Shown here one piece after another: positions 9,023 to 17,374 of a stretch of DNA of 64,000 nucleotides. The first letter of the stretch is position 1; every line of letters starts with the position of its first letter. Made by a program: the position numbers and the translations under genes. The notes under the pieces were generated by a model. The model saw only the letters and a list, made by a program, of their open reading frames with translations. It made no database searches and had not been told where the DNA came from. Origin of the DNA: Candidatus Centipeda massiliensis (GTDB lineage Bacteria > Bacillota > Negativicutes > Selenomonadales > Selenomonadaceae). The stretch lies in NCBI RefSeq assembly GCF_900290285.1, contig NZ_LT985756.1:88390-152389 (forward strand). Reading direction: 5' to 3'.

Positions 9023-9964
9023 TTAGAAAAAGCCCAATGTCTTGAGCAAAAAGACCCAGCCAAAGATCGTCAAGCAGGACAGCGCACTGCTGTATACGAC
9101 GCAGTTGCCCGCCAGCTCCGCATCCGCCTGCATCTGCTGTGCCATGGCAAAGCCGGCGACGGCGCAAGGTGTGGAAAAGATGGCGATGAGCGTGACGAGT
9201 TCAACGTCCCGAAAGCCAAGTGCAACTGCTAGTGGAAGTACGAGGGCGGGTACGATGATGAGACGAGCGGCAACCGAGAAGATCAGCTGGCGCAAGTGTG
9301 TGTGGTAGCTGCCGCCGTGGAACGATGCACCGAGGATGATGAGGGCGACAGGCGTGGTCGCCGCCGCAATCTGCGCGGCGGGTTTGAGGATAGGCGCAGG
9401 GATCGGCAGCTGCACGAGCCGGCACAATGCCCCCGCAATCGCACCGAGGATCATGGGATTCATGAGTACGCCACGCAGAATGTGCAGGAGATCAAATCGC
9501 CCGCCGCGAAAGGTCTCGAGGACAAATACGCCGAGAACGTTATAGAGAGGGACGATCGCCGCAATCATCATGGTTGGGATCGCAATCGCCGCATCCCCAA
9601 AGATATTTGCGACGAGCGGAATGCCCATCAGGACATAGTTGCCGCGAAAGGCAGCCTGAATCATCGGACCGCGCCGCGCGTTATCAGGCTCAATACGGCA
9701 GACGATGATACCGAAGACGAGAGCCGTGAGGAGCACTCCGCCCGCACCAAAGATCATGAGCAGTGGCTGAAACGCCGTCCCCGGATCGGAGATGTAGATG
9801 TTGTAGAACATCATGAAGAAGAAGAACACACGAAACACCATACGGTTGACATGCAGGAGTTCTTCCTCACTCAGAAAGCGAGATCGCTTCACAAAGACAC
9901 CGACCGCCATCAGACAGAAGAGAGGCACAACGCCGCCGAGCGCGACAAAAAAATTACTGAGCAC
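9023..9964 (-). CDS. AEC-family transporter (auxin efflux carrier type)
   Basis: A membrane protein of 313 residues with two groups of about five helices, as in the AEC family of organic-acid and amino-acid permeases. I place the start at the GTG at 9964 because GGGGAGG lies seven to eight bases upstream; an in-frame extension to 10057 would run through the promoter. The N-terminal half holds FLSEEELLHVNRMVF and the C-terminal half a glycine-rich LIILGASF segment, both common in this family. The substrate is unknown; bacterial members often move malate or other carboxylates. It is a single-gene unit ending close to the polysaccharide-operon promoter. Confidence 0.85.
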   Translation of the reverse strand: MLSNFFVALGGVVPLFCLMAVGVFVKRSRFLSEEELLHVNRMVFRVFFFFMMFYNIYISDPGTAFQPLLMIFGAGGVLLTALVFGIIVCRIEPDNARRGPMIQAAFRGNYVLMGIPLVANIFGDAAIAIPTMMIAAIVPLYNVLGVFVLETFRGGRFDLLHILRGVLMNPMILGAIAGALCRLVQLPIPAPILKPAAQIAAATTPVALIILGASFHGGSYHTHLRQLIFSVAARLIIVPALVLPLAVALGFRDVELVTLIAIFSTPCAVAGFAMAQQMQADAELAGNCVVYSSALSCLTIFGWVFLLKTLGFF

Positions 9965-9991
9965 AAAAACGCCTCCCCATCCATAGCCTGT

Positions 9992-10020
9992 ATTATAACA
10001 GGAAAGTGACGGAGAGGCAA
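9992..10020 (-). promoter_or_regulatory. Promoter of the AEC transporter gene
   Basis: Reverse strand: TTGCCT (10015-10020), a 17-base spacer and a consensus TATAAT (9992-9997). The predicted start, near 9985, leaves a leader of about 20 bases before the GTG at 9964. Confidence 0.7.
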
Positions 10021-10063
10021 CGGACAAAAAGTGTGCATACAAAGTAGATAAATGCACTGTATT

Positions 10064-10849
10064 CTACTCACAAAGCCGCATCTTACGTTCGCGGAATGTA
10101 ATGATCGTGAGATCAAACGCACGGGCGAGTTCACGCGCACGGTTATAGCAGCGACCGATGCCCTGCGGGACGTGGGCGTCGGAGCCGATGGTGACGTAAC
10201 GCCCACCGAGCTGACGATAGCGGCGGTAAATGGGCGCGAGTTCTTTGATGCCGCGCGGTACGGAGAGGCGGCGTGTGTTGATCTCGATGGCGGTGTCCGT
10301 CTCGACAAGGGCGCGCAGGACAGCGTCGATGTCCTCCGAAAACGCGCCATACGAAATCTCGGGATTGTCAAACGGCGCGTTGCGCGCGATGTAGTCGATG
10401 TGGGCGAGCGCGTTGATAAAGGGATGCGCATAGATCTCGTCGCGCATGACGGTGAAGTATTCGTGATACATCTCGCCCTTTTCGCGCCCCTCAAAGGTCT
10501 CGGGATAGTAGAGATCCTTCACATCCAGAAAATGAATCGATGCAAGCACAAAATCAAACGGGACACGCCGCAGGAATGCGGCGTTTTTTTCACGCGCACT
10601 TGCCATCATTCCCATCTCGACGCCAAGCGAGAGCATCCCGTCCGCGCGCAGGGGTTCATACTTTGCCCAATACGCCTCGGGATCAAAGATAAACTCCTCC
10701 GTGCCCGCCGAAGGATAGTCATAGTCCAGATGCTCGGTGAACACGAGCCCGAGTCCCTGTTTCTCTGCCTCGCGAAGTGCATCCGCCGCCTTCATCTCAG
10801 AATCAGCGGAGAACTCCGTATGAACATGGCTGTCAAAGTACATCGTCAT
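10064..10849 (-). CDS. PHP-domain phosphatase, histidinol-phosphatase (HisJ) family
   Basis: A 261-residue PHP-domain protein. The N-terminal metal-binding H-x-H (FDSHVHTEFS, residues 5-14), an internal FTEHLDYD and a late IGSDAHVP segment fit the HisJ/HisK histidinol-phosphatase group, which dephosphorylates histidinol phosphate in histidine synthesis. No other his genes are in view, so the substrate could differ. Its ATG overlaps the rsmA stop in an ATGA arrangement, so it is the last gene of the rnmV-rsmA operon. Assignment to the PHP family is firm; the specific substrate is not. Confidence 0.82.
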   Translation of the reverse strand: MTMYFDSHVHTEFSADSEMKAADALREAEKQGLGLVFTEHLDYDYPSAGTEEFIFDPEAYWAKYEPLRADGMLSLGVEMGMMASAREKNAAFLRRVPFDFVLASIHFLDVKDLYYPETFEGREKGEMYHEYFTVMRDEIYAHPFINALAHIDYIARNAPFDNPEISYGAFSEDIDAVLRALVETDTAIEINTRRLSVPRGIKELAPIYRRYRQLGGRYVTIGSDAHVPQGIGRCYNRARELARAFDLTIITFRERKMRLCE

Positions 10850-11718
10850 CCCTCCAAGCGCCCGACCGCATCGGACAGGCGTGCAAAATCCGCAAGGGAG
10901 AGCTGCTCCCCGCGCATATTCTCTGCAATGCCCGCCGCCGCGAGTCCCGCACGACTCATCTCCTTGGTCAATCCCGCACCTGTAAGCGCATTGAGGAGGG
11001 TCTTGCGCCGCTGGCCGAATGCGGCGCGAACAAGGCGGAAGAAGAGTTTTTCATCGTGCGGCTGAACTGTGGGCACGTCCTGCACATGACAGGCAATGAC
11101 GGCGCTCGTAACCTCGGGTGCGGGCAGGAAGGAGCGCGGCGACACGTCCATGACCATGCGCGGCACGGTAAAATACTGCACGGCGACGGAGAGTGCGCCA
11201 TAGTCCTTCGAGCCGGAGCGCGCCGTCATGCGGACGGCGACTTCCTTCTGCACCATGGTGACGAGGCGTTCGATGGGCAGTCGCTGTTCAAGAAGCGTCA
11301 TAATGATCGGTGTAGTGATGTAGTAGGGCAGATTCGCAACGACCTTGCATCGTTCCCCTGTGCGGAGTCCCAGAGTCTCAGGGATGTTCAGCTTTAGAAT
11401 ATCACCCGGCACAATAGTCACGTTGTCATAGCCCCTCAGCGTCTCCGCAAGTACGGCGGGAAGTTTTTTGTCCAGCTCGACAGCAACGACGCGCGCACCA
11501 CTCTCGGCGAGTCCCTGCGTGAGCGTACCGATGCCGGGGCCGATTTCAAGCACAATGTCCGCTGGGGAAAGTTCTGCCGCGTCGACAATGCCCTGCACGA
11601 CGCTCCGATCCACGAGGAAGTTCTGCCCAAGGCGTTTGCTCGCACGCAGGTGAAATGCACTGAGGATGTGGCGTGTGACCTTCGGGTCGGCGATCACGGG
11701 GATACTTGCGTTCATCAT
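10846..11718 (-). CDS. rsmA: 16S rRNA dimethyltransferase RsmA (KsgA)
   Basis: A 290-residue methyltransferase that dimethylates two adjacent adenines in the 3'-terminal hairpin of 16S rRNA late in small-subunit assembly. It has the N-terminal KRLGQNFLVDRSV motif, the SAM-binding EIGPGIGTLT near residue 60 and the catalytic NLPYYITTPI near residue 127. Length is normal. It overlaps rnmV upstream and the PHP phosphatase downstream, each by four bases, a tightly coupled operon common in Firmicutes. Confidence 0.97.
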   Translation of the reverse strand: MMNASIPVIADPKVTRHILSAFHLRASKRLGQNFLVDRSVVQGIVDAAELSPADIVLEIGPGIGTLTQGLAESGARVVAVELDKKLPAVLAETLRGYDNVTIVPGDILKLNIPETLGLRTGERCKVVANLPYYITTPIIMTLLEQRLPIERLVTMVQKEVAVRMTARSGSKDYGALSVAVQYFTVPRMVMDVSPRSFLPAPEVTSAVIACHVQDVPTVQPHDEKLFFRLVRAAFGQRRKTLLNALTGAGLTKEMSRAGLAAAGIAENMRGEQLSLADFARLSDAVGRLEG

Positions 11719-12251
11719 AGCTCCTCTATTGCTGTTATAAATTCCTCGCGGGTAATTCCGTACGTGTTGAGACGGCGGAGAAAGGTCTTCGCATTCGCAA
11801 AGCCAAGACCAAGATGGCGTCCAAGGCGTGCGCGGCGTACGGCGGCGTCGTCTGTGCCTGTCAATCCGTGCATCATCATGTCACTTATCGAAAAGATCTC
11901 TGCAGGGGCATCCATCGGTGTCCGCACCCTTTCGAGCGCCGCACGGATCGCGTCGGGACTCGCCTGCTCGACGCCGACATCGCCGTCGTTCAGATTCGTC
12001 GCATCCTCGACGGGAATGAAGGCATGACGTGCGCGTGGGAATATCTCCGTGAGACGCGCACGGATGCGCTCGCCGACGGTATCGGGATCGGTGAGGACGA
12101 TGATGCCGCGCTTCTCGTAGGCGGCGCGGATATTTTTGATGGCGGCGCTGCGCAGACGGAATCCATCCGTGATGATGCAGTCCGCCTCAACCGCACGCCG
12201 CACCGCCAATACATCCATCTTTCCCTCGACGATGATAACTTCTTTAATCAC
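11715..12251 (-). CDS. rnmV: Ribonuclease M5
   Basis: A 178-residue Toprim-domain nuclease that matures the 5S rRNA precursor in Firmicutes. The Toprim glutamate lies in VEGKMDVLAVR near residue 8, and the paired aspartates are in LTDPDTVGERIR near residue 55. The C-terminal segment, starting LMMHGLTG-like, carries the rRNA-recognition region. The gene overlaps rsmA by four bases, the usual rnmV-rsmA coupling. Confidence 0.95.
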   Translation of the reverse strand: MIKEVIIVEGKMDVLAVRRAVEADCIITDGFRLRSAAIKNIRAAYEKRGIIVLTDPDTVGERIRARLTEIFPRARHAFIPVEDATNLNDGDVGVEQASPDAIRAALERVRTPMDAPAEIFSISDMMMHGLTGTDDAAVRRARLGRHLGLGFANAKTFLRRLNTYGITREEFITAIEEL

Positions 12252-12291
12252 AATCGGCTCTTACGCTCCTTAGCCTGACACGCCACTGGAT

Positions 12292-12346
12292 TCGCCCCTT
12301 CCACCACGCTTCGCGTGGTTCCCCTCCCCCGTTGCGACGGGGGAGA
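12292..12346. repeat. GC-rich double-hairpin intergenic repeat
   Basis: Two perfect dyads lie side by side: ACCACGC/GCGTGGT (about 12303-12319), then CTCCCCCGT/ACGGGGGAG (about 12323-12344), the second followed by a T-run on the plus strand. A partly matching GC-rich hairpin occurs near 35003. The form suggests a REP-like dispersed element; it could also act as a terminator for plus-strand transcripts, though both flanking genes point left. Confidence 0.5.
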
Positions 12347-12390
12347 ATTTTTTACTGCTCCACCATAACACAAGACAGGCTTGTAGAGAA

Positions 12391-12699
12391 TTATGCAGAT
12401 TCCTCAAGCGGATCCTTTACTACAGGGGCTTCATAGAGGACAAAGGGATCGATGTCAATACATTTCGTCGCGTCGCGATTTCCTGTGAGATCCCATGCCA
12501 CAGAGCCATTCATGACGGTCATCGTATTCACAAAAACCTGCCGGTCACGCAGCTGTGCAAAAACGCCCGTCCCCATGACAAGCTCTGAAGCATCGTAGCA
12601 GTGTACCGTTCCGTCGTTGAAATAGGCATAGACGATATAGTTGTCACCAGGGACAACCTGCAGTACCTCCGGATAAAACCGTGAATCCATCGTACTCAT
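12391..12699 (-). CDS. DUF2442-type small protein
   Basis: A 102-residue protein starting at the ATG at 12699, two bases before the tmk stop, with GAGG about ten bases upstream. An apparent extension of the frame into tmk is only a shadow. The sequence (VLQVVPGDNYIVYAYFNDG near the start, GSVAWDLTGNRD later) matches the DUF2442 family, small proteins of unknown function often beside DUF4160 partners; no such partner is present here. It is probably the last gene of the decarboxylase-tmk transcript. Function unknown. Confidence 0.75.
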   Translation of the reverse strand: MSTMDSRFYPEVLQVVPGDNYIVYAYFNDGTVHCYDASELVMGTGVFAQLRDRQVFVNTMTVMNGSVAWDLTGNRDATKCIDIDPFVLYEAPVVKDPLEESA

Positions 12700-12700
12700 C

Positions 12701-13372
12701 TCACAGCCGCCTCGCAATTTCCCCATACAGGCTCTCATGGATCTCCGCGATCGGCAGCGGCTCCCCATCCGCGCTCGATGGAATTCGCACCCAGCCGTAG
12801 CGCTCGGCGAGGAGGACGTAGGCGTCGTGGGCGCGTTCGAGGTAGGCGGCGTCGCGCTCGTGGATGTCGGGCGCAGCCCCCTTTGCCTCTGCACGCATGG
12901 CGATGAGACGCTCCGCCGCGCGTGGCTCCATGTCGAGGAAGAATACGGCATCGGGTACAGGCAGTCCCATCTTGCGGAACTCGAGGTCGTAGAGCCAGTC
13001 AAGAAAAATGTCGCGCTCCGCCGCATCCCCGATCTTCACCGCCTGATACACCATGTTGGATGTGGTATAGCGATCAGCTAGGATGATGGCGCCCGCCTCA
13101 TAGTCCCGCCCCCACTTCATCCGATAGGAGGCATAGCGGTCGACGGCAAAGAAGGTCGACGCCGCATAAGCGTTCACATCGTCCGCATGCGCACCGAAGT
13201 CGCCGCGCAGATACATCCGCACGAGCACGGACGAGTCCGCCTCATAGTCGGGAAAGGTCACGGGCACGACGCGGTGTCCTTCACGCATAAGCCGCTCGGC
13301 TAAAAGCCGCGTCTGTGTCTCCTTGCCCGAGCCGTCCCCCGCCTCGATGATGAAGAGTTTTCCGTTTGCCAT
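12701..13372 (-). CDS. tmk: dTMP kinase
   Basis: A 223-residue thymidylate kinase that phosphorylates dTMP to dTDP. The P-loop reads EAGDGSGKETQ at about residues 9-19, with glutamate where many homologues have Thr or Ser after the lysine. The DRYTTSNMVYQ segment, which binds dTMP, and a DMEPRAAERL lid region follow. I choose the ATG at 13372 (MANGKLF), one base after the decarboxylase stop and with AAAGG upstream; an ATG five codons earlier overlaps that gene. Pairing of tmk with an Orn/Lys/Arg-type decarboxylase is common in Firmicutes. Confidence 0.9.
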   Translation of the reverse strand: MANGKLFIIEAGDGSGKETQTRLLAERLMREGHRVVPVTFPDYEADSSVLVRMYLRGDFGAHADDVNAYAASTFFAVDRYASYRMKWGRDYEAGAIILADRYTTSNMVYQAVKIGDAAERDIFLDWLYDLEFRKMGLPVPDAVFFLDMEPRAAERLIAMRAEAKGAAPDIHERDAAYLERAHDAYVLLAERYGWVRIPSSADGEPLPIAEIHESLYGEIARRL

Positions 13373-13373
13373 A

Positions 13374-14825
13374 TCAGCCTTTCGCAATCACCATGAGTGT
13401 TTCGAGCAACGCATCCGCCGCTCCCACGACGCGCGCCCCGATTGCCCTCATGGCACGCAGATACGTGAGTGTCTCCGCATCAATCCGATCGCCGGGCGCA
13501 AGTACGGGAATGCCCGGCGGATAGAACACAATCGTCTCCGCCGCAGTCCGCCCCTCGGCGTGCTCCACCGGAACACGCTCGCCGCGTGCAAAATACGCAG
13601 CGCGCGGCGAAAGCACCGTCTCTGGAATCGGCGGCAGCGCTAAAAACGACGCCGCCCCACGCGAGGTACACAGCGGTGCGCACGATGCCGCCATATCCCG
13701 CAGCGCCGCAAAAATCCGCTCCGCCTCACGCGCTCCGTCCGCATAGGAGAGGAGGAGCAGCACATTCCGCGCATCGGCAAGCTCGCACGCGATATTGCGC
13801 CGCCGCAACTCTGCCTCCGCCGCAAAGCCCGAGAGTCCGAGTCCCGTGACCTGCACCGTGATCTTCAGCGGATCAAGCGCAAGACGCCCTGCCCCGCCCA
13901 TATACTCCGCACCGAACGACCAAAGCCCCGGGATCTCGTTGATGCGGCAGCGCAGCTCATCTGCGCAGCGAATCGCGGCGGCAAGGCGTTCCCGCCCATC
14001 CGCCGCCATTTGCGCACGCGCGAGATCAAGCGAGGCGAGCAGGATCTCATTGGGGCTTGTCGACTGTACGATGCCCGATGCCGCCCGAATACGCTCCGCC
14101 GGCACACGCCCGCCGCGTGCGAGCAGCATCGATGTCTGCGTCAGCGAGCCGAGCAGCTTATGCGTGCTCTCCGCCGAGAGATCCGCCCCCGCCGCCATCG
14201 CAGACGGCGGCAGTTCATCGGAGAACGCGAAGTGCGCCCCATGCGCCGCATCCACAAGCAGCAGCATATCATGTGCGTGCAGGACATCCGCAATCGCGGA
14301 TAGTTCCGTCGCCACGCCGTAGTACGTCGGATAGACAAGGAGCACCGCACGCGCCTCGGGATGCGTGCGCACCGCCTCCTCCACCGCCTGCAGCGATACC
14401 CCCATCGCAATCCCGAGCCGCGTGTCGATCTCCGGCTGCAGGTACACAGGATGTACGCCCGTGAGGATCATCGCCCCCACGATGGAACGATGCACATTGC
14501 GCGGCACAAGCACAACATCACCGGGCGCGAGCGATGCCATCAGCATCGTATGGATCGCGCCCGTCGTCCCGTTCACCATAAAGTACGCCGCATCGGCTCC
14601 GTACGCCTCCGCCGCAAGCTCCTCCGCCGCACGGATACAGCCCGTCGGTGCATGGAGATCATCCAGCTCCGCCGAGAGCGAGACATCGGCACACAGCCCC
14701 TCCTCCGTAAAGAAGCGGCGCAGGAGCGGATGCGCCCCGCGCCCGCCCTTGTGTCCCGGCGTATGACAGGGCAGAACGCCGAGCCCCGCGTACCGGAGCA
14801 CAGCCTCCGCGAGAGGCGCGCTCAA
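13374..14825 (-). CDS. Orn/Lys/Arg decarboxylase-family PLP enzyme (short form)
   Basis: A 483-residue fold-type-I PLP enzyme. It has PCHTPGHKGG near the N-terminus, DAAHGAHFAF at 192-201 and the PLP lysine in STHKLLGSL (K223). It is much shorter than inducible CadA or SpeF enzymes (about 700 residues) and lacks their N-terminal wing domain, resembling the YaaO/SpeA-type group. Lysine, ornithine or arginine is the likely substrate, feeding cadaverine or polyamine synthesis; several Negativicutes use cadaverine in peptidoglycan, but this copy cannot be assigned. The start is TTG with GGAGGAG upstream, overlapping the kinase stop by four bases. Confidence 0.88.
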   Translation of the reverse strand: MSAPLAEAVLRYAGLGVLPCHTPGHKGGRGAHPLLRRFFTEEGLCADVSLSAELDDLHAPTGCIRAAEELAAEAYGADAAYFMVNGTTGAIHTMLMASLAPGDVVLVPRNVHRSIVGAMILTGVHPVYLQPEIDTRLGIAMGVSLQAVEEAVRTHPEARAVLLVYPTYYGVATELSAIADVLHAHDMLLLVDAAHGAHFAFSDELPPSAMAAGADLSAESTHKLLGSLTQTSMLLARGGRVPAERIRAASGIVQSTSPNEILLASLDLARAQMAADGRERLAAAIRCADELRCRINEIPGLWSFGAEYMGGAGRLALDPLKITVQVTGLGLSGFAAEAELRRRNIACELADARNVLLLLSYADGAREAERIFAALRDMAASCAPLCTSRGAASFLALPPIPETVLSPRAAYFARGERVPVEHAEGRTAAETIVFYPPGIPVLAPGDRIDAETLTYLRAMRAIGARVVGAADALLETLMVIAKG

Positions 14826-16075
14826 TTCTCCTCCACCATGCGGTTCTGCACGCGCAGGTGTACCTTCGTCCCCTTCCCCGGCTCAGACAGGATCTGGATC
14901 GCTGCGCCGATGATTTTCGCACGCTCCTCCATGCCGATCACGCCGAAGTGGCGCCCGCGCAGCCGGCGCTGTGTCTCCATGTCAAGCGCATCGTCCGATT
15001 CCTCCAGCTCCTCCGTCAGATGGCTGGGATCAAAGCCGACCCCGTCATCCGCAATCAGTACGGTAAGCGCCTGCGCCGTATAGTGCATGCGCACGCGCAC
15101 CTTGTTCGTCTTGGCATGATGGACGACATTGTTCAGCGCCTCCTGCACAATGCGGAAAATCGCGATCTCCACATGCTTGGGCAGCGTGTAATGCTCACCC
15201 TCCATGCTGAACGTCCCATGCAGCTTTCCGCGCTCGCCAAAGAGTTGAATGAGCTGTTCCACTGCCTGTGGCAGTCCCAGATCATCGAGCGCCATCGGAC
15301 GCATATCGAAGATGATCTGCCGTACGCCCGTAAGACATTTGCGAAGCTCCTCGCGCAGCTCTGCGAGCGTCTTCTTCGCCTCTGCCATATCCTTGTCCAT
15401 CAGGCGTTCCGTGATCGTCGTAGTGAAGAGGGCATTCGCGAGATCCTGCGCGGGTCCGTCGTGAATCTCGCGTGAGATGCGGTAGCGCTCCTCCTCCGTC
15501 GCCTTGATGATGCGCGCGCCGACGAATTTGTCCTTCTGCACCGCCTCGATCTTCCAGAGCACGCCGCTGACCTGCGTGCTGAGATAGCTGAGTACCGAGC
15601 CGATGGAGAGTGCCATGTGCTCCGCACGCGCCACGACGTTGTGCAGATAGCGCAGACGAATCTCAAGCTTGTCGCGCTCCACGCGCATCGTCTGCTCTTT
15701 CTCACGCTCAATCGCCAGATTGATCTGGATGATCGAGACCGCCTCGTACGTCTCGCGGATCTCATCCTCCGTATGCTCGGTGAAGTTCCGACTCACTGCG
15801 GCAAGTCGCTGCTTCGCCTTTTGCTCATCCGCCGCAAGCGCATCCACACGCTCGATGGACTCCGCAACGCGCTTCTTCAGCTCTGCCAGACGCGTGCGCG
15901 CATCATCCACCTCATTGCGCGTATTCTGATAGATGTCAAAGATCTGCGTCTTATTGTCCTCGATCGTGTCGATTGTACTCGTCAGCAGCCTGCGCAGCTG
16001 TCCCTCCTCAAGCCCCTCCACGACCTGCTCCGTCTCCAGCTCCGTGCTCATACGTCCCCGTTGCTTACTCGTCAT
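14822..16075 (-). CDS. DegS-like cytoplasmic sensor histidine kinase (orphan)
   Basis: A 417-residue histidine kinase without membrane helices. An N-terminal coiled-coil DegS sensor region (about 20-195) precedes the HisKA_3 phosphoacceptor REIHDGPAQDLAN (His205), and a HATPase_c domain with DDGVGFDP and GMEERAKIIGA follows. DegS kinases normally phosphorylate a NarL-type response regulator (DegU), but no response regulator is in this window, so the partner must be encoded elsewhere. The ATG at 16075 has AGGAGG six bases upstream; an earlier GTG is less likely. It is translationally coupled to the downstream PLP decarboxylase by a TTGA overlap, an unusual pairing. Confidence 0.9.
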   Translation of the reverse strand: MTSKQRGRMSTELETEQVVEGLEEGQLRRLLTSTIDTIEDNKTQIFDIYQNTRNEVDDARTRLAELKKRVAESIERVDALAADEQKAKQRLAAVSRNFTEHTEDEIRETYEAVSIIQINLAIEREKEQTMRVERDKLEIRLRYLHNVVARAEHMALSIGSVLSYLSTQVSGVLWKIEAVQKDKFVGARIIKATEEERYRISREIHDGPAQDLANALFTTTITERLMDKDMAEAKKTLAELREELRKCLTGVRQIIFDMRPMALDDLGLPQAVEQLIQLFGERGKLHGTFSMEGEHYTLPKHVEIAIFRIVQEALNNVVHHAKTNKVRVRMHYTAQALTVLIADDGVGFDPSHLTEELEESDDALDMETQRRLRGRHFGVIGMEERAKIIGAAIQILSEPGKGTKVHLRVQNRMVEEN

Positions 16076-16235
16076 CGTCCCCTCCTGCACACTGTCATGC
16101 GCCTATTGTACCCCATTTCCCCGTAAAAGTCACGCAGACTTCTCCCTTGCTTTTTCCTTAAAAAATCGGTAAAATGACGAAATGGAGAGAAAAGCGCACT
16201 GCGCCAAAATATAAACGAAAGCACAGGTGAACTCG

Positions 16236-16691
16236 ATGAGCATCTTTTCACGCTTCCTGCCGAAGCGCAAACCGCCCGAACTCAAGAACAACATTCCGAA
16301 GGAAAAGGAGAACATCCGCAAGACCTTCGGTGTCTACTGCAAGAAGCACCACAGCCCAAAGGAAGGAAAGCTGTGCCCCTCCTGCACCGCCCTCCTTGCG
16401 ACCGTCTTTACGAAGATGGATCGCTGTCCCTACGGCATCACAAAGCCGATCTGCGACCGCTGCGACCGCCCGTGCTTCGGCGCGAAGGCAACGCAGGAAT
16501 TCCTCACGATCATGAACTCTGCGCAGCGCGGCATGTTCCTGCGCCACCCGATCATGACGATCAAGCACAAGCTCGCGAGCATGGGGGTCGACTACGCCAA
16601 GTACCAGCAGGAGAAGAAGGTCAGCGACAAGGCAAAGGCAAAGGAGAAGTCAGCGAAGGCACGCGCGAAGGAAAAAGAGAAGAAGAAGTAA
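16236..16691 (+). CDS. YgbA-like (nitrous oxide-stimulated promoter family) protein
   Basis: A 151-residue cysteine-rich protein matching the family named nitrous oxide-stimulated promoter (E. coli YgbA). The core holds KENIRKTFGVYCKKHH, CPSC, CPYGITKPICDRCDRPC and a later HPIMTIKHK segment, suggesting a metal-binding centre; the tail is an extended Lys/Glu/Ala-rich region. In enterobacteria the gene is induced by nitric oxide through NsrR and linked to recovery from nitrosative stress; that is known of the family, not shown here. The ATG at 16236 has AGGTGA upstream. It is the only rightward gene in this section and ends in a strong bidirectional terminator. Confidence 0.82.
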   Translation: MSIFSRFLPKRKPPELKNNIPKEKENIRKTFGVYCKKHHSPKEGKLCPSCTALLATVFTKMDRCPYGITKPICDRCDRPCFGAKATQEFLTIMNSAQRGMFLRHPIMTIKHKLASMGVDYAKYQQEKKVSDKAKAKEKSAKARAKEKEKKK

Positions 16692-16740
16692 ACGGCATAC
16701 AAAAAATCCCGCGAAGTCGCGGGATTTTTTGTATGCCGTT
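16691..16740. terminator. Perfect-dyad bidirectional terminator
   Basis: Two perfect 24-base arms with a two-base loop, with A/T runs on both sides of the GC core (ATCCCGCGA/TCGCGGGAT). It separates the convergent YgbA-like gene and the mini chemoreceptor and can serve both strands. Confidence 0.9.
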
Positions 16741-16744
16741 ACGA

Positions 16745-17269
16745 TCAAGCAAGCTTCTTGATATAGTCCTTGAGCTCGTCCGCCGCACGCGTCACGCGCG
16801 AGAGGTTCGCGGTAATCTCCTGCGTCGATGCCGCCTGCTGCTCGCTGATGGAGCCGGTCGTCTCGATCGACTTCGAGATATCCTCCACGGCTCGGTTCAT
16901 CTCGTTCAGCGTCACCTGAATGCGCTCCGTGGCCTCACGCGACTGCTCGGCGAGCTTGCGTACCTCCTCGGCAACAACGGCGAAGCCACGCCCCTGCTCA
17001 CCGGCACGCGCCGCCTCAATGGCCGCATTCAGACCGAGCAGATTCGTCTGCCCCGCAATGTTCGTGATGAAGTCGATGACTTTAATCGTGTCTGCATTGC
17101 GCTCCTGCAGGAACTTCGCCTGCTTGACAGACTCCTGTCCTGCGCTCGCGAGCTCCGTCGCACTCTTTGCGACCTGCTCAATCGCCTCATAGACCGTCTG
17201 CGTCGAGGTCGCAATCTGCTCAATCGCAACAAGCAGACGCTCGTGATCAATCTTCGTCTCTTCTGCCAT
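16745..17269 (-). CDS. Mini soluble methyl-accepting chemotaxis protein
   Basis: A 174-residue protein that is almost entirely an MCP signalling domain, with no sensor domain and no membrane helix. The conserved hairpin tip is complete ([17 protein letters not shown], then [20 protein letters not shown]), flanked by short heptad arms. Such proteins (YfmS-like) can insert into chemoreceptor arrays and contact CheA/CheW from the cytoplasm. AAGGAAAAT precedes the ATG. The gene stands alone and converges on the YgbA-like gene. What it senses, if anything, is unknown. Confidence 0.87.
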   Translation of the reverse strand: MAEETKIDHERLLVAIEQIATSTQTVYEAIEQVAKSATELASAGQESVKQAKFLQERNADTIKVIDFITNIAGQTNLLGLNAAIEAARAGEQGRGFAVVAEEVRKLAEQSREATERIQVTLNEMNRAVEDISKSIETTGSISEQQAASTQEITANLSRVTRAADELKDYIKKLA

Positions 17270-17374
17270 ATTTTCCTTCCTCCCTGATCCACCCGGGTTT
17301 GAATGATTCCGTGTATTCTCTCACTATATTGCTAATTCAACGTATTTAATAAAAACCCTTCTTTGGATAAAAAT

